A stretch of 35,770 bases of DNA from an uncultured Erysipelotrichaceae bacterium. GTDB taxonomy: Bacteria > Bacillota_I > Bacilli_A > Erysipelotrichales > Erysipelotrichaceae. Positions 1 through 7,516 of this stretch are shown here, piece by piece. Both the position numbers and the translations under genes were made by a program. The DNA is taken from the NCBI GenBank assembly GCA_902786245.1, contig CADABS010000030.1:1-35770 (forward strand), given 5' to 3'. Positions within the stretch are counted from its first letter, which is position 1, and each line of letters begins with the position of its first letter. The notes beneath the pieces are model-generated. The model had not been told where the DNA came from, did no database searches, and was given only the letters and a program-made list of their open reading frames with translations.

Positions 1-860
1 AAATAATCCACTATTACTGGATGCCCCTGCGGAACCCTGCCATATGGCATTTCATTATCCACGAACGGACAGTCATATGTCTTTGCCATTTCTTCCGCTT
101 TTTTCTCCAATGCTTCAAAGTAGCTGCGATTATGCTTGTTGTATATCTCATCATAAAGTGGCAAAAGATCAGGACGCTTTTCGGCAATATAATCCATAAT
201 TGTCTTCTTGAAGCCGCCTCGCAGATTCAGATTCTCAAGCCAGAACAAATCGCATTGATTATGCACACGCTCAAAAATGGCTTCCAAGTCTGTGATGCCG
301 GGAAATACGGGAGATACGAAACAGACTGTGCGGATACCTGCATCGTATATCTTTTTCATGGCGGCAATTCTGCGTTCAATGCTGACTGCGGCATCCATTT
401 CGTTTTTGAAATTCTCATCAAGCGTATTTATCGACCACGAAACGGTAACCTGTCCCAGCTTTTTCAGCAGGTCAATGTCACGCACTACCAGATCGGACTT
501 CGTGCAGATCAGGATATCCGCACCGCTGCCGATAAGCTGCTCCAACAGCTTTCTTGTATTGCCAAACCGCTCCTCTTGCGGATTGTATCCGTCAGTGACC
601 GAGCCGATTACCACTCGCTGACCGGAATACTTCTTCGGATTTTTTATTTCAGGCCAACGCTTAACATCGAGAAAGGTTCCCCATTCTTCAGTATGTCCAG
701 TAAAGCGTTTCATAAAGGAAGCATAGCAGTACTTACAGGCATGGGTACATCCCACGTAGGGATTCACAGAATATCCGCCCACGGGCAGACTGGATTTTGT
801 CATGATATTTTTTGTTTCGACCTCACCGATGAGAACGCCGTCCATATTTATCTGTGCCAT
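1..860 (-). CDS. SPL-like radical SAM protein, larger member of a mobile radical-SAM pair (3' end off window)
   Basis: The reverse strand is open from ATG at 860 (GGAGGAACAAAGAGC just before it) to the window edge, giving at least 286 residues. Near residue 37 it reads GCTHACKYCYA, the CxxxCxxC cluster motif of radical SAM enzymes, and the surroundings (PYVGCTHAC, then GSVTDGYNPQEE further on) resemble the spore-photoproduct-lyase-like branch that binds a 4Fe-4S cluster and cleaves S-adenosylmethionine. The start lies 13 bases inside the preceding radical SAM gene, so the two are probably translationally coupled. Such adjacent pairs with a MarR regulator are known as mobile radical SAM pair systems; their substrate is unknown. 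The C-terminus cannot be judged. Family assignment is firm, substrate is not. Confidence 0.85.
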   Translation of the reverse strand, partial: MAQINMDGVLIGEVETKNIMTKSSLPVGGYSVNPYVGCTHACKYCYASFMKRFTGHTEEWGTFLDVKRWPEIKNPKKYSGQRVVIGSVTDGYNPQEERFGNTRKLLEQLIGSGADILICTKSDLVVRDIDLLKKLGQVTVSWSINTLDENFKNEMDAAVSIERRIAAMKKIYDAGIRTVCFVSPVFPGITDLEAIFERVHNQCDLFWLENLNLRGGFKKTIMDYIAEKRPDLLPLYDEIYNKHNRSYFEALEKKAEEMAKTYDCPFVDNEMPYGRVPQGHPVIVDY

Positions 861-1537
861 GCTCTTTGTTCCTCCAATACCTTATTAAAAGACTCCGGCA
901 GCTCCTGAATCATATTTTCATCCCCAATGATAGGTTCAAGATCTTCCTTCATAAAAACGGGAATTCCGGCTTCGTGTGCCTGATCCGTAAGTGACCATGC
1001 CCATTCCGGCTCGGTACGCACCTTCTTGCTTTGCGCTCCGGTCATGGTACCGACAACGAGCCAATCAATGCAGGAAAGGTCTACTTCACCGGGATCATCA
1101 AACAGCGGTTCAAATGTCACATGATAATGCTTTGCCCGGATATTCTTCCGAAGAGCATCGATTCTCCATAGTTCTGACTTTCTCGTTACCGTCACTCCGA
1201 ACCACGCATTATCAAGGTCTGTATCAAAATTCAACAAATCAGGTCGCTTGCTCAGAAAGAGAAACTGGTGCTGTGGGTTTTCACGTATCTTCGCAAACAC
1301 CTCGTTCCGCCATTCATCCTGCCAACCGGCAAGATCGCTCATACCGGTTAGCAGAAAATTCTGCGGACGTTTTTTTTCCATCATTTTGAGCTTCCCCGGA
1401 AAAAACTCCGGTTTGGCAAAATCATCGATCATATGCCAGCGTTTCACGTTGTTACGGGCGTAGCAGTATTGACAGCCAACAGTACAGCCGATGACCAGAT
1501 TCATGTTCTGTATCTGATCCTTTATACAAATGCTCAT
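848..1537 (-). CDS. Radical SAM protein, smaller member of a mobile radical-SAM pair
   Basis: This 229-residue protein carries IGCTVGCQYCYARN at about residues 16-29, the CxxxCxxC motif that ligates the 4Fe-4S cluster of radical SAM enzymes. It is short for the superfamily and ends soon after the core barrel (FLFLSKRP, then VGTMTG). Its ATG overlaps the stop codon of the marR reading frame by ATGA, and its own end overlaps the start of the next radical SAM gene by 13 bases, so the three form one operon transcribed leftwards. Known families place this type of small radical SAM protein beside an SPL-like partner and a MarR regulator in mobile regions of Firmicutes. Function is undefined; the pairing suggests a shared reaction or a modification relay. 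Confidence 0.85.
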   Translation of the reverse strand: MSICIKDQIQNMNLVIGCTVGCQYCYARNNVKRWHMIDDFAKPEFFPGKLKMMEKKRPQNFLLTGMSDLAGWQDEWRNEVFAKIRENPQHQFLFLSKRPDLLNFDTDLDNAWFGVTVTRKSELWRIDALRKNIRAKHYHVTFEPLFDDPGEVDLSCIDWLVVGTMTGAQSKKVRTEPEWAWSLTDQAHEAGIPVFMKEDLEPIIGDENMIQELPESFNKVLEEQRAWHR

Positions 1538-1972
1538 TCTTCACGCCACCCTTCAAGATTTTTTTGAATGCGTTCGAGATATGACTCAAACTGCACAATC
1601 TCGTTTTCCGAAAAGCCTTTATAATAGATCCTGCCCATTCCGGCAGAGACATCGTCATAATCAACTTTTAATTTATGTGCTTTTTCAGTAAGATAGAGAA
1701 GTGTTTTTCGCTTATCCTGCTGATCCTGTTCACGGCGGATAAGGCCGCTTTTCTCCATTCTTTCAAGCATGGTAGTAAGCGATGTGATGGCAAGTGGCAA
1801 GACCACATTTTTCCGACACGGTTTTGATTGGCACACCGTCCTCCTGCCATAACGAATAAAGAATACGTCCCTGTGCGCCATTGAAGGCGTCGATGCCTTT
1901 TTTTAATAAAATCCGCTCGAAAATCCTGTCCCCAAGCTGTTTTATTTTTGTTACTAAAAATCCACCATTCAT
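1534..1972 (-). pseudogene. MarR-family regulator of the radical-SAM pair, frameshifted by a 7-bp tandem duplication
   Basis: Two minus-strand frames together make one MarR protein: residues 1-59 start at ATG 1972 (MNGGFLVTKI) and end with SEKCGLA, and the remainder continues in another frame from ITSLTTMLERMEKSGLI to the stop at 1534. The break falls on two exact copies of TGGCAAG at 1788-1794 and 1795-1801. Removing one copy joins the halves as EKCGLAITSLTTML, exactly the recognition helix region of MarR proteins, so the duplication is clearly the lesion. As read, the frame ends shortly after the duplication and the DNA-binding helix is lost. The gene heads the operon with the two radical SAM genes and would normally repress it. 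A simple 7-bp repeat can also revert, so this could be a switch rather than dead DNA. Confidence 0.85.
1788..1801. repeat. 7-bp tandem duplication inside marR
   Basis: TGGCAAG is present twice head to tail with no spacer. It adds one base modulo three and breaks the marR frame; one copy restores a full-length MarR protein. Confidence 0.9.
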
Positions 1973-1980
1973 CGCAGATA

Positions 1981-2031
1981 CTCCTATATCGTAGTTTCTA
2001 TAATTCTACTATATAGGAGTGTTTTTGTCAA
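1981..2031 (-). promoter_or_regulatory. Promoter and palindromic operator of the marR/radical-SAM operon
   Basis: Read on the minus strand, TTGACA (2031-2026), a 17-base spacer and TAGAAT (2008-2003) make a near-consensus sigma-A promoter. It is overlapped by an inverted repeat with 14-bp arms, 1981-1994 and 2006-2019, matching at 13 of 14 positions with an 11-base spacer. The arms cover the -10 box and the marR ribosome binding site, the expected position for autorepression by MarR. Confidence 0.75.
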
Positions 2032-2086
2032 TGGATAAACTATGAACACTCTTCCAGATAAATGAATAATATATATCACCGAAACA

Positions 2087-2126
2087 GAGAAACGCCTCTG
2101 AACCACATCGGCTCGGAGGCGTTTTT
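2087..2126 (-). terminator. Rho-independent terminator after the small ORF
   Basis: An 8-bp stem (2091-2098 with 2116-2123, AACGCCTC/GAGGCGTT) lies between the 61-residue ORF and the marR promoter. On the minus strand it is followed by TTTCTCTGTTT, and on the plus strand by TTTTT, so it could work in both directions. Confidence 0.6.
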
Positions 2127-2127
2127 G

Positions 2128-2313
2128 TTATCTCTCTTCAGGTGGGCAGATCTTCGGGAGGATTTCAAGGAAGTGCTGACCGATCTTTTCTGCATCATAG
2201 CCGTTGGCCTCGCAGATGAACCGGACGGTATCCGGCAGTAGCACATGCCCCTTTGCTTTCTCCGCTTTGTATTTCTGCCACTCCTCATATTCTTTGTTTG
2301 TGATTTGCTTCAT
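2128..2313 (-). CDS. Conserved small protein, 61 residues, unknown function
   Basis: A 61-residue acidic and lysine-rich protein beginning MKQITNKEYEEWQKYKAEK. The start at 2313 is chosen because GAGGTAACCGCC precedes it; the frame stays open further upstream but that part would run into the preceding gene. It begins 25 bases downstream of the MBL-fold gene on the same strand and ends before a hairpin terminator, so the two are likely co-transcribed. The N-terminal half should be helical; I see no cysteine cluster, signal peptide or known motif. I do not recognise a function. It may be an accessory to its neighbour, but nothing in the sequence proves that. Confidence 0.6.
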   Translation of the reverse strand: MKQITNKEYEEWQKYKAEKAKGHVLLPDTVRFICEANGYDAEKIGQHFLEILPKICPPEER

Positions 2314-2338
2314 GGCGGTTACCTCGTTAAATTGGAAT

Positions 2339-3097
2339 TTACAGACCGATGCTTTCCCCGTCTTCAGGAACCCGAACTCTCGAAAGGGCTTTTTCTTCTG
2401 CAAACCCCATTATGTCTTTTCGAGTAAGCAAGGCATGATTGACACTATCCAGATGGGATGCAATCACGATGGCCTGCGGAGCCGCCGTGCATGTTTTTTC
2501 GATATCAGACAGATTCATGATTAATCTGCCCAGCGGTGTAGTCGCTTCACAGCAGTTCAGAATGATAGCTTCCGGGTAATACTTCCTGATTGTTTGCTCC
2601 ACTTCTGAGCAGAAAATCGTATCAGCAGCAAGATACAGACACTTTTCTCCGGGAGCTTCGAATACATAGCCGCAGACTTCACCCATCTTTTCAACAACTT
2701 TATCGTTGTCACCATGAATTGCCTTTGTCTTGTGGATCGCAACACCGCCTATGGTCAAGAGCTCTGATTCAAAAGCGACTGTATTTTCAAAACCCATCTC
2801 CCGAATCTTTTCTGCATCCATTCGATTCTGTGCAATGATTCTAAGATCCTGAGGCAGATAATCCGGGCTAAAATGGTCAAAGTGAAGATGCGTCACAAGG
2901 CAATAGTCAATGTTCCTGAGAATGTTTTCAGGGCTGTCTGGCAAAGCATTCATCGGACATTTGATCTCTTGCATTTCCGGCTTGACAGCTTTAGCTGAGA
3001 ATCCAGTTCCCTGTTCCTGAAGCCAAGGATCAACCAGAAAGGTGATCCCACCATACATGATTTTCAATGTCGCATTTCTAATTTGCTGGATATACAT
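2339..3097 (-). CDS. MBL-fold metallohydrolase (UlaG-like)
   Basis: A 252-residue protein with THLHFDH near residue 72, the HxHxDH zinc-binding motif of the metallo-beta-lactamase fold, preceded by FLVDPWL and followed by a late SHLD that can supply the last histidine. This pattern fits the UlaG-like branch, hydrolases of uncertain substrate in the cytosol. A GTG at 3109 would extend it by four residues, but GGAGAAGAAC sits directly before ATG 3097, so that start is preferred. A -10-like TATAAT lies at 3138-3133. The gene is followed by the small 61-residue ORF. No signal peptide. A second, only distantly similar MBL-fold protein lies at 11860-12645. Confidence 0.8.
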   Translation of the reverse strand: MYIQQIRNATLKIMYGGITFLVDPWLQEQGTGFSAKAVKPEMQEIKCPMNALPDSPENILRNIDYCLVTHLHFDHFSPDYLPQDLRIIAQNRMDAEKIREMGFENTVAFESELLTIGGVAIHKTKAIHGDNDKVVEKMGEVCGYVFEAPGEKCLYLAADTIFCSEVEQTIRKYYPEAIILNCCEATTPLGRLIMNLSDIEKTCTAAPQAIVIASHLDSVNHALLTRKDIMGFAEEKALSRVRVPEDGESIGL

Positions 3098-3163
3098 GTT
3101 CTTCTCCACAAAATTCCGATTTCCCGCCGTTTATTATACCGACGATGTATGAACATTTCTACC

Positions 3164-3196
3164 GATAAAAATAGCCGGGACACCCCGACTTCCCGG
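3164..3196 (-). terminator. Terminator downstream of the hsdM remnant
   Basis: On the minus strand a 6-bp GC-rich stem (CCGGGA/TCCCGG, arms 3191-3196 and 3175-3180) is followed by TATTTTTAT. It separates the Fic/hsdM unit from the MBL gene. Confidence 0.55.
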
Positions 3197-3197
3197 G

Positions 3198-3235
3198 CTT
3201 ACCCCTCAAACGCCAACTTACCCCTCAAGCGGCAA
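3198..3235. repeat. Tandem 19-bp repeats, possible remnant of an insertion sequence end
   Basis: Two adjacent 19-bp units at 3198-3216 and 3217-3235, both starting CTTACCCCTCAA, match at 17 of 19 positions. They sit exactly where the hsdM homology has been lost. Multiple short repeats at the termini are typical of IS21-family elements, but no transposase is present, so the IS assignment is only a suggestion. Confidence 0.4.
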
Positions 3236-3878
3236 AACCGGCGGAGGAATAATTAAATTGTATCAATCCCGGTGTTTTTATATCGCATATAACATCATCT
3301 GCTTTCGGATCCATCAGTTCTACCATCATACGGATAATATGTCTCGGTGTTCTAAACTGTCCATTGCGTCCTGACTGGGAGATCTTTGAAAGAAGATATT
3401 CATATGTATCACCGCGTACGTCCGCAGACTGTGATTCATTCATTAATGTGTAAATATCATCAAGAGAATCTACCACTTTTGAGAGAAGGAGCGGTGTCGG
3501 AAGTTTAAAGATTGCATCATCCATGTATTTGGAATATGCACTATTTTTATCTCCATGAAGGCTCTTAATAAAGGGGAATACCCATTCCTGTACGACGCTG
3601 TACATCTTGCCGGCAGGAAAGTCATGAAATACGCTCCATTTCAATTGCTGGCCATCTACAGTGCGATCGCCAATCTGTACTTCACTTGCGAAGATACTCT
3701 TGTATGGCAGGCCGAGCATAGCTGCTTCTTTTGCTCTAAGGTTATCTGAATCATCCAGATCATGAATGAACATCAGATACGTAATCTGCTCGATTACATC
3801 CAGCGGATTCACCAATCCGCCTGCAGCGAATATATCACACAGGCCATCAATTCTGTTTTTCAGTTCTCCAGTAATCAT
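3225..3878 (-). pseudogene. hsdM: hsdM remnant: N-terminal part of a type I restriction-modification methyltransferase
   Basis: The frame from ATG 3878 (GGAGAAGACAA before it) encodes an HsdM N-terminal helical domain (GELKNRIDGLCDIFAAGG; IEQITYLMFI) and the start of the N6-adenine methylase domain (GQFRTPRHIIRMMVEL). Homology stops at DVICD, where intact proteins continue with the SAM-binding motif PACGTAGF; instead about 18 unrelated residues run to a stop inside the 19-bp repeats. No catalytic NPPF, no hsdS and no hsdR are in the window, so the enzyme must be inactive. The start overlaps the Fic stop codon as ATGA, so the two were translationally coupled, a common arrangement of Fic genes within type I RM loci. 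The truncation looks like an insertion or deletion event. Confidence 0.85.
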
Positions 3879-4933
3879 TTGTCTTCTCCATTCCATATGT
3901 AAGATGTATACCGGCCGCCGCCAATTTTGGTGATTTCACCATTTGCAAGCAATTCTGCCAGGGTTCTCTGCACCGTTGCCTGACTGATATCAGGACACAA
4001 TTCCATAAGTTCTGCTTTGGTAATCTTCCCGAGATGATCTTTGATCAGTTCCCGGATACGCTCAGCTTTTGTGAAACCACCTGTAGATAGTAATTTCACC
4101 CTGCTGCTGAATTCACGGTATGCAGCAGCGATGACACCGAGCATATATCTTACAAACGGCAGATAATCATTTGTGCCTTCATGCCATTCATACGAACTCT
4201 CCTGCAGCACTTCGTAATATGTTTCTTTGGAATCAGTGATCAGTTTTTCAATACTGATATACTTCCCCACAATGTATCCGGATCTGTAAAGCAGAAGCAG
4301 TGTCAGCAGCCTGCTCATGCGCCCGTTGCCGTCATTAAACGGATGTATACATAGGAAATCCAGAATGAACATAGGAATCAGAAGAAGCGGATCCATTTCC
4401 GGATCACTGACTGACTTTATGAATTCATCACATAGCCTGTCCATCGTTTCTGGTGTTTCCCAGGCTGAAACCGGCTGGAAGCGTACCCTCTGTGTTCCAT
4501 CTGGCAGTTTCTCCGCAATGACATTATCGGAGTTTTTGAAGTTTCCTCCGATTGACATGCCGCTGAACTTATACAGATCCCTGTGAAGCTGAAGAATCAT
4601 GGATGAGCGGGGCGGAATGTAATCATAGCTTTCGTGGATCGTAGTCAGTACATCGCGATACCCTGCAATTTCTTTTTCACTCCGTGTTTTTGGCATCGTT
4701 TTTTCACGTACAATCAGCTTCAGTCTTTCATCTGTTGTTATGATGCCTTCAATGCGGTTGGACGCTTCCGTACTCTGGATCTTTGCGATCTCCAGCAGCT
4801 GTGTGAGAAGATCACTTTCAGCTTCCAGAAACAAAGTCTGTTCACCTTTGAACTCATGAATCACTGTCAGCATATTCACAATGTTCGGCGTTAAAAGCTT
4901 TGCATATTCATTTTTGTAGTTGAACTCTCTCAT
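3875..4933 (-). CDS. Fic-family protein with C-terminal winged helix
   Basis: 352 residues. HPFNDGNGR at 197-205 matches the HxFx(D/E)GNGRxxR active-site motif of Fic proteins, which transfer AMP or another nucleotide group from a nucleotide cofactor to a target protein. SNRIEG at 58-63 fits the (S/T)xxxE(G/N) inhibitory helix, here N-terminal, so the protein should be auto-inhibited (class II). Residues about 290-345 look like a winged helix (ITKAELMELCPDISQATVQRTL), suggesting DNA binding and perhaps autoregulation. Start ATG 4933 follows GAGGTAACTGA. The next gene is the broken hsdM, overlapped by ATGA. Upstream lies an array of four related 15-bp sites that could be its operator. Target unknown. 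Confidence 0.9.
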   Translation of the reverse strand: MREFNYKNEYAKLLTPNIVNMLTVIHEFKGEQTLFLEAESDLLTQLLEIAKIQSTEASNRIEGIITTDERLKLIVREKTMPKTRSEKEIAGYRDVLTTIHESYDYIPPRSSMILQLHRDLYKFSGMSIGGNFKNSDNVIAEKLPDGTQRVRFQPVSAWETPETMDRLCDEFIKSVSDPEMDPLLLIPMFILDFLCIHPFNDGNGRMSRLLTLLLLYRSGYIVGKYISIEKLITDSKETYYEVLQESSYEWHEGTNDYLPFVRYMLGVIAAAYREFSSRVKLLSTGGFTKAERIRELIKDHLGKITKAELMELCPDISQATVQRTLAELLANGEITKIGGGRYTSYIWNGEDK

Positions 4934-4953
4934 TCAGTTACCTCATTTCAGAA

Positions 4954-5071
4954 TCAATTTACTCATTTACGATATATTTGATGCAATTGAAGTATATCAC
5001 ATCATTTACACTTTCAATTTATTCATTTATCAGCAAAATGAGTAAATTGATCATTGCGGTGAGTAAATTGA
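4954..5071. promoter_or_regulatory. Four-site operator array upstream of the fic gene
   Basis: The motif TCAATTTACTCATTT occurs at 4954-4969 and, with one change, at 5014-5029, then in inverted orientation at 5036-5050 and, with the last bases altered, at 5058-5071. The sites straddle the region where the fic promoter must lie. The winged-helix end of the Fic protein is the obvious candidate binder. Confidence 0.55.
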
Positions 5072-5076
5072 ACTCC

Positions 5077-5104
5077 GAAAACAATAAAGCAGGCATGCGC
5101 CTGC
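5077..5104 (-). terminator. Integrase terminator
   Basis: Ten bases after the integrase stop, GCAGGC (5104-5099), a 4-base loop and GCCTGC (5094-5089) form a perfect stem on the minus strand, followed by TTTATTGTTTT. Confidence 0.75.
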
Positions 5105-5114
5105 AATATTGAAT

Positions 5115-6266
5115 CTATTCATATTTTTCAGCGTTGCGCTGATTAATTGCCTTAATTCTGTCTTTTTCATCCGATACTGCGTAATCCAGAGACATCGTAG
5201 CTGACTCATGGCCCATCAGGTCGCGAATCACTGCCGGATTTGTACCGGCGTTATGAAGATCCGTACTGAACTGATGCCGCAGCATATACAGGGTAAATGT
5301 GACCTTTGCCTTCTTTGCCACATTGCCCACCAGTGTGTCGATATCATCAATATCCATCAGTTTTCCGGCTCGATCCGAAAGAAGAATATTGTTAAGCGAC
5401 CAGTTGACGCATTCTTCCAGAATCGGTTTCAGCTGATCAGGAATGGGGACATTGCGTATTGACTGCTGTGTTTTCGGTGCGCCTATTTCAAGGATGCTTT
5501 CCACCGTACTGTGTGCCGCTTTTGAGATGGATATGAACCCCTCATCCAGATGAATATCCGATTTCATCAAGGCAAAGGTTTCTGCCGGCCTCAGACCGCA
5601 ATAGTACATGATCTGTATCGCATAATATACCGCCTTGGATCGATAGCTTCCGGAGGGTGATGAACTGTTGTAACAAAGCAATGTATTACAGAATGTCTGC
5701 AGATCCTCTTCGGAGATTTCTTTCTTTCGATGTTTTCCCTGTCTGCATTCAGGTATTACGACAGCAACTGTCCTGTCTATCACATTGATATTCTGCATTG
5801 CACATGCTTTATATATACGCCGCCATACTGCCAGCAATCCCGCTACCTGGCGCTTTGTATGCGTTCTGGCATATGTGTTGATGGATTCCTGAATATTGGC
5901 GGATGTGATCTTGTCAATCGTCTTATCGCCGTATCTTTCAATGCCGTACTTATAGAAATAGTCGTGTTTCTTTCTGGTCTTTTGCCTGACAGGAAACAGA
6001 TCGAACGTTTTTTCATAAAGGCTGGATACTTTTTTGAAGTTGCTGACGGAGTATCCGCTGCGCATTTTAAGCAGAGTTTCGTCACGCAGCTGGCATGCGA
6101 ACTGCAGTGCCTGCTTTCTGCTCTCAAAATCATCGATTTTTATGGATTTTCTGAAAGTCTGATCGTACATCCGGATACATATCTCAAATGAATGTGCTCC
6201 GGCTTTACTGATACGTTCTGTTATATATTTTTCACTCCGTTTAGATCTTGCTGCTGTCTTTGCCAT
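5115..6266 (-). CDS. Tyrosine recombinase (integrase) of an integrative mobilizable element
   Basis: 383 residues in the usual three-part layout: an N-terminal arm-binding-like domain (about 15-70), a SAM-like core-binding domain (about 80-165) and a catalytic domain (180-383). Catalytic residues visible are R226 (CGLRPAE), a lysine near 265, R330 (YMLRHQ), H353 (MGHES) and the nucleophile Y362 (LDYA). The first position of the HxxR box is tyrosine (YMLR), a common variant. The start overlaps the end of the cI-like repressor gene by 26 bases, so both are read from one promoter, and a hairpin terminator follows. It should insert and excise the element, with the small HTH protein at 7250 as a candidate directionality factor. 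Confidence 0.92.
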   Translation of the reverse strand: MAKTAARSKRSEKYITERISKAGAHSFEICIRMYDQTFRKSIKIDDFESRKQALQFACQLRDETLLKMRSGYSVSNFKKVSSLYEKTFDLFPVRQKTRKKHDYFYKYGIERYGDKTIDKITSANIQESINTYARTHTKRQVAGLLAVWRRIYKACAMQNINVIDRTVAVVIPECRQGKHRKKEISEEDLQTFCNTLLCYNSSSPSGSYRSKAVYYAIQIMYYCGLRPAETFALMKSDIHLDEGFISISKAAHSTVESILEIGAPKTQQSIRNVPIPDQLKPILEECVNWSLNNILLSDRAGKLMDIDDIDTLVGNVAKKAKVTFTLYMLRHQFSTDLHNAGTNPAVIRDLMGHESATMSLDYAVSDEKDRIKAINQRNAEKYE

Positions 6267-6909
6267 CTTCTTCGTAAATATCTATCTCAGTCTGTTTGCT
6301 GCTTCTGGAATTCTTCATATCGGAGTATGAACTATCCCAGAAATCCTTGAACTTTTCTGTCACATATTCCCGCATTTCATCCTTCGGCCCGCAGGAATAG
6401 ACAATCAGATATGTCATTGCCTGTCTGATCCATGCGTCATTGTTCCTAATGCATTCAATACATTCACCATAATCCTGATCAATATAGCCGGATGTCGTCA
6501 TCAGAACATGTGAGTCTTCCATCCACTTGATCAGCGTGTCCATCATTACACTTCTCTTTTTTGTCATCGTCTCCCAGAAATGCTGATACTTGTAATGAGG
6601 AATCACAAATCCTTCCAAATCAACCCTGTCTTCATCGATCTTTTCACCTGCAATGTATTTTGTGCCATCATCCATCACCATTGCCTTTTCGCTTAACATT
6701 CCCTTTAAATACTCAACGGAAACATCAAATTCTTTTGCGAGCCTATCCAGCTGATCGGGAAGAATCATTTCTTCCCGGTAGATTCCTTTTACTGTATCAA
6801 GAGATCTGTCCAGCAGATCTGCAATATCAGACTGTTTCAGATGATTCTGCTTAGAGATATATTTAACCCGCTTTTTACTGAATCTTATTTTTTCACTTTG
6901 CTTCGCCAT
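6241..6909 (-). CDS. XRE/cI-like repressor of the mobilizable element
   Basis: 222 residues. ATG 6909 is preferred to the longer frame because GGAGGATGAGAGA lies directly upstream. Residues about 15-70 make a helix-turn-helix: YISKQNHLKQSDIADLLD, then DQLDRLAKEFDVSVEYLKGML, which is the end of an XRE domain. The rest is an all-helical, charged region without a recognisable protease or sensor motif. The gene overlaps the integrase and diverges from the plus-strand genes at 7035. A perfect palindrome at 6962-6986 between the two directions is the likely operator. The layout matches phage-like repressor control of an element's excision and replication genes. Confidence 0.8.
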   Translation of the reverse strand: MAKQSEKIRFSKKRVKYISKQNHLKQSDIADLLDRSLDTVKGIYREEMILPDQLDRLAKEFDVSVEYLKGMLSEKAMVMDDGTKYIAGEKIDEDRVDLEGFVIPHYKYQHFWETMTKKRSVMMDTLIKWMEDSHVLMTTSGYIDQDYGECIECIRNNDAWIRQAMTYLIVYSCGPKDEMREYVTEKFKDFWDSSYSDMKNSRSSKQTEIDIYEEDGKDSSKI

Positions 6910-6961
6910 TCTCTCATCCTCCAAAAGTGTGATAGCCCGGCACATAAATTCATCTTGTCTA

Positions 6962-6986
6962 AAAAGTGTTATTAAGTAACACTTTT
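6962..6986. promoter_or_regulatory. Perfect palindrome, operator between divergent element genes
   Basis: AAAAGTGTTA and TAACACTTTT (10-bp arms, 5-base spacer) form a perfect inverted repeat. A half-site, CAAAAGTGTGA, recurs near 6921, just upstream of the repressor's ribosome binding site. The XRE protein is the probable binder. Confidence 0.65.
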
Positions 6987-7034
6987 ATTGTAGTTGTTGA
7001 TGTTGCAGACTGTCAACTTCAGTTTGGAGGGTAT

Positions 7035-7253
7035 ATGGGTTATTCATACAGAAGAAGCAAAGCGAAAACCAGATGTAATGAGCGGATTTATTCTGCGGCG
7101 GAAGAATATGGTCTTTATCATTGGCAAATCGCAGATCTGCTCGGCATGCGGGAAGATACATTTTCAAAGAAACTGAGACATGAGCTTCCTGAAGAAGAAC
7201 AGGATCTGATCATTGCCACAATCCGCAGCTATCGAAAGGAGTACAGCGAATGA
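7035..7253 (+). CDS. Small HTH protein of the element, 72 residues
   Basis: ATG 7035 follows GGAGGGTAT; the frame is open upstream but without a better start. The protein is basic, and residues about 20-50 (YSAAEEYGLYHWQIADLLG, then DTFSKKLRHELP) form a helix-turn-helix like those of small Cro-type or phage-associated regulators of Firmicutes. It is the first gene of the plus-strand operon and overlaps the next gene by four bases (ATGA). It is divergent to the cI-like repressor, the place where a Cro or activator gene is expected. The exact role is inferred from position only. Confidence 0.7.
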   Translation: MGYSYRRSKAKTRCNERIYSAAEEYGLYHWQIADLLGMREDTFSKKLRHELPEEEQDLIIATIRSYRKEYSE

Positions 7254-7516
7254 CTGCAGAAGCGAAAAAAGAAATTGTACAGGAATATTTCAGCAGAGAT
7301 GAAGCTGGCGAATATCTTCAGGTAGACGGCAGAAAGATTGATTCATTCCGGAAAGCCGGCCTGCTCAGATACGGAAGATTAGGAAGAAACTATATTTACC
7401 GCAAATGCTGGCTGGATGATTTCATGGAAGAATGGGCCGGATATGATCTGAGTTCTGAAGAAAATATCCGGCTTGCCATTCAGGCGAGAAACTGGAGGTC
7501 TGTACATAATGTATGA
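7250..7516 (+). CDS. Excisionase-like HTH protein, 88 residues
   Basis: Residues about 13-50 (YFSRDEAGEYLQVDGRKIDSF, then KAGLLRYGRLGRNYIY) look like a MerR-type winged helix of the excisionase family, with the LGRNYIYRK wing contacting DNA. Such proteins bend the attachment site and drive an integrase toward excision. ATGA overlaps join it to the gene before and the gene after. The remaining C-terminal part (LDDFMEEWAGYDLSSEEN) is acidic. The assignment rests on fold-like sequence and on its position in an element with a tyrosine integrase. Confidence 0.65.
   Translation: MTAEAKKEIVQEYFSRDEAGEYLQVDGRKIDSFRKAGLLRYGRLGRNYIYRKCWLDDFMEEWAGYDLSSEENIRLAIQARNWRSVHNV

Noticed and set aside
21-908. 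Long plus-strand open frame at the left edge
   Set aside because: It lies opposite a radical SAM gene with a clear motif and ribosome binding site; it is a shadow frame.
5088-5115. attL of the element next to the integrase
   Set aside because: No sequence matching the tRNA-Val 3' end or the 10460-10582 region could be found there; the hairpin is the integrase terminator.
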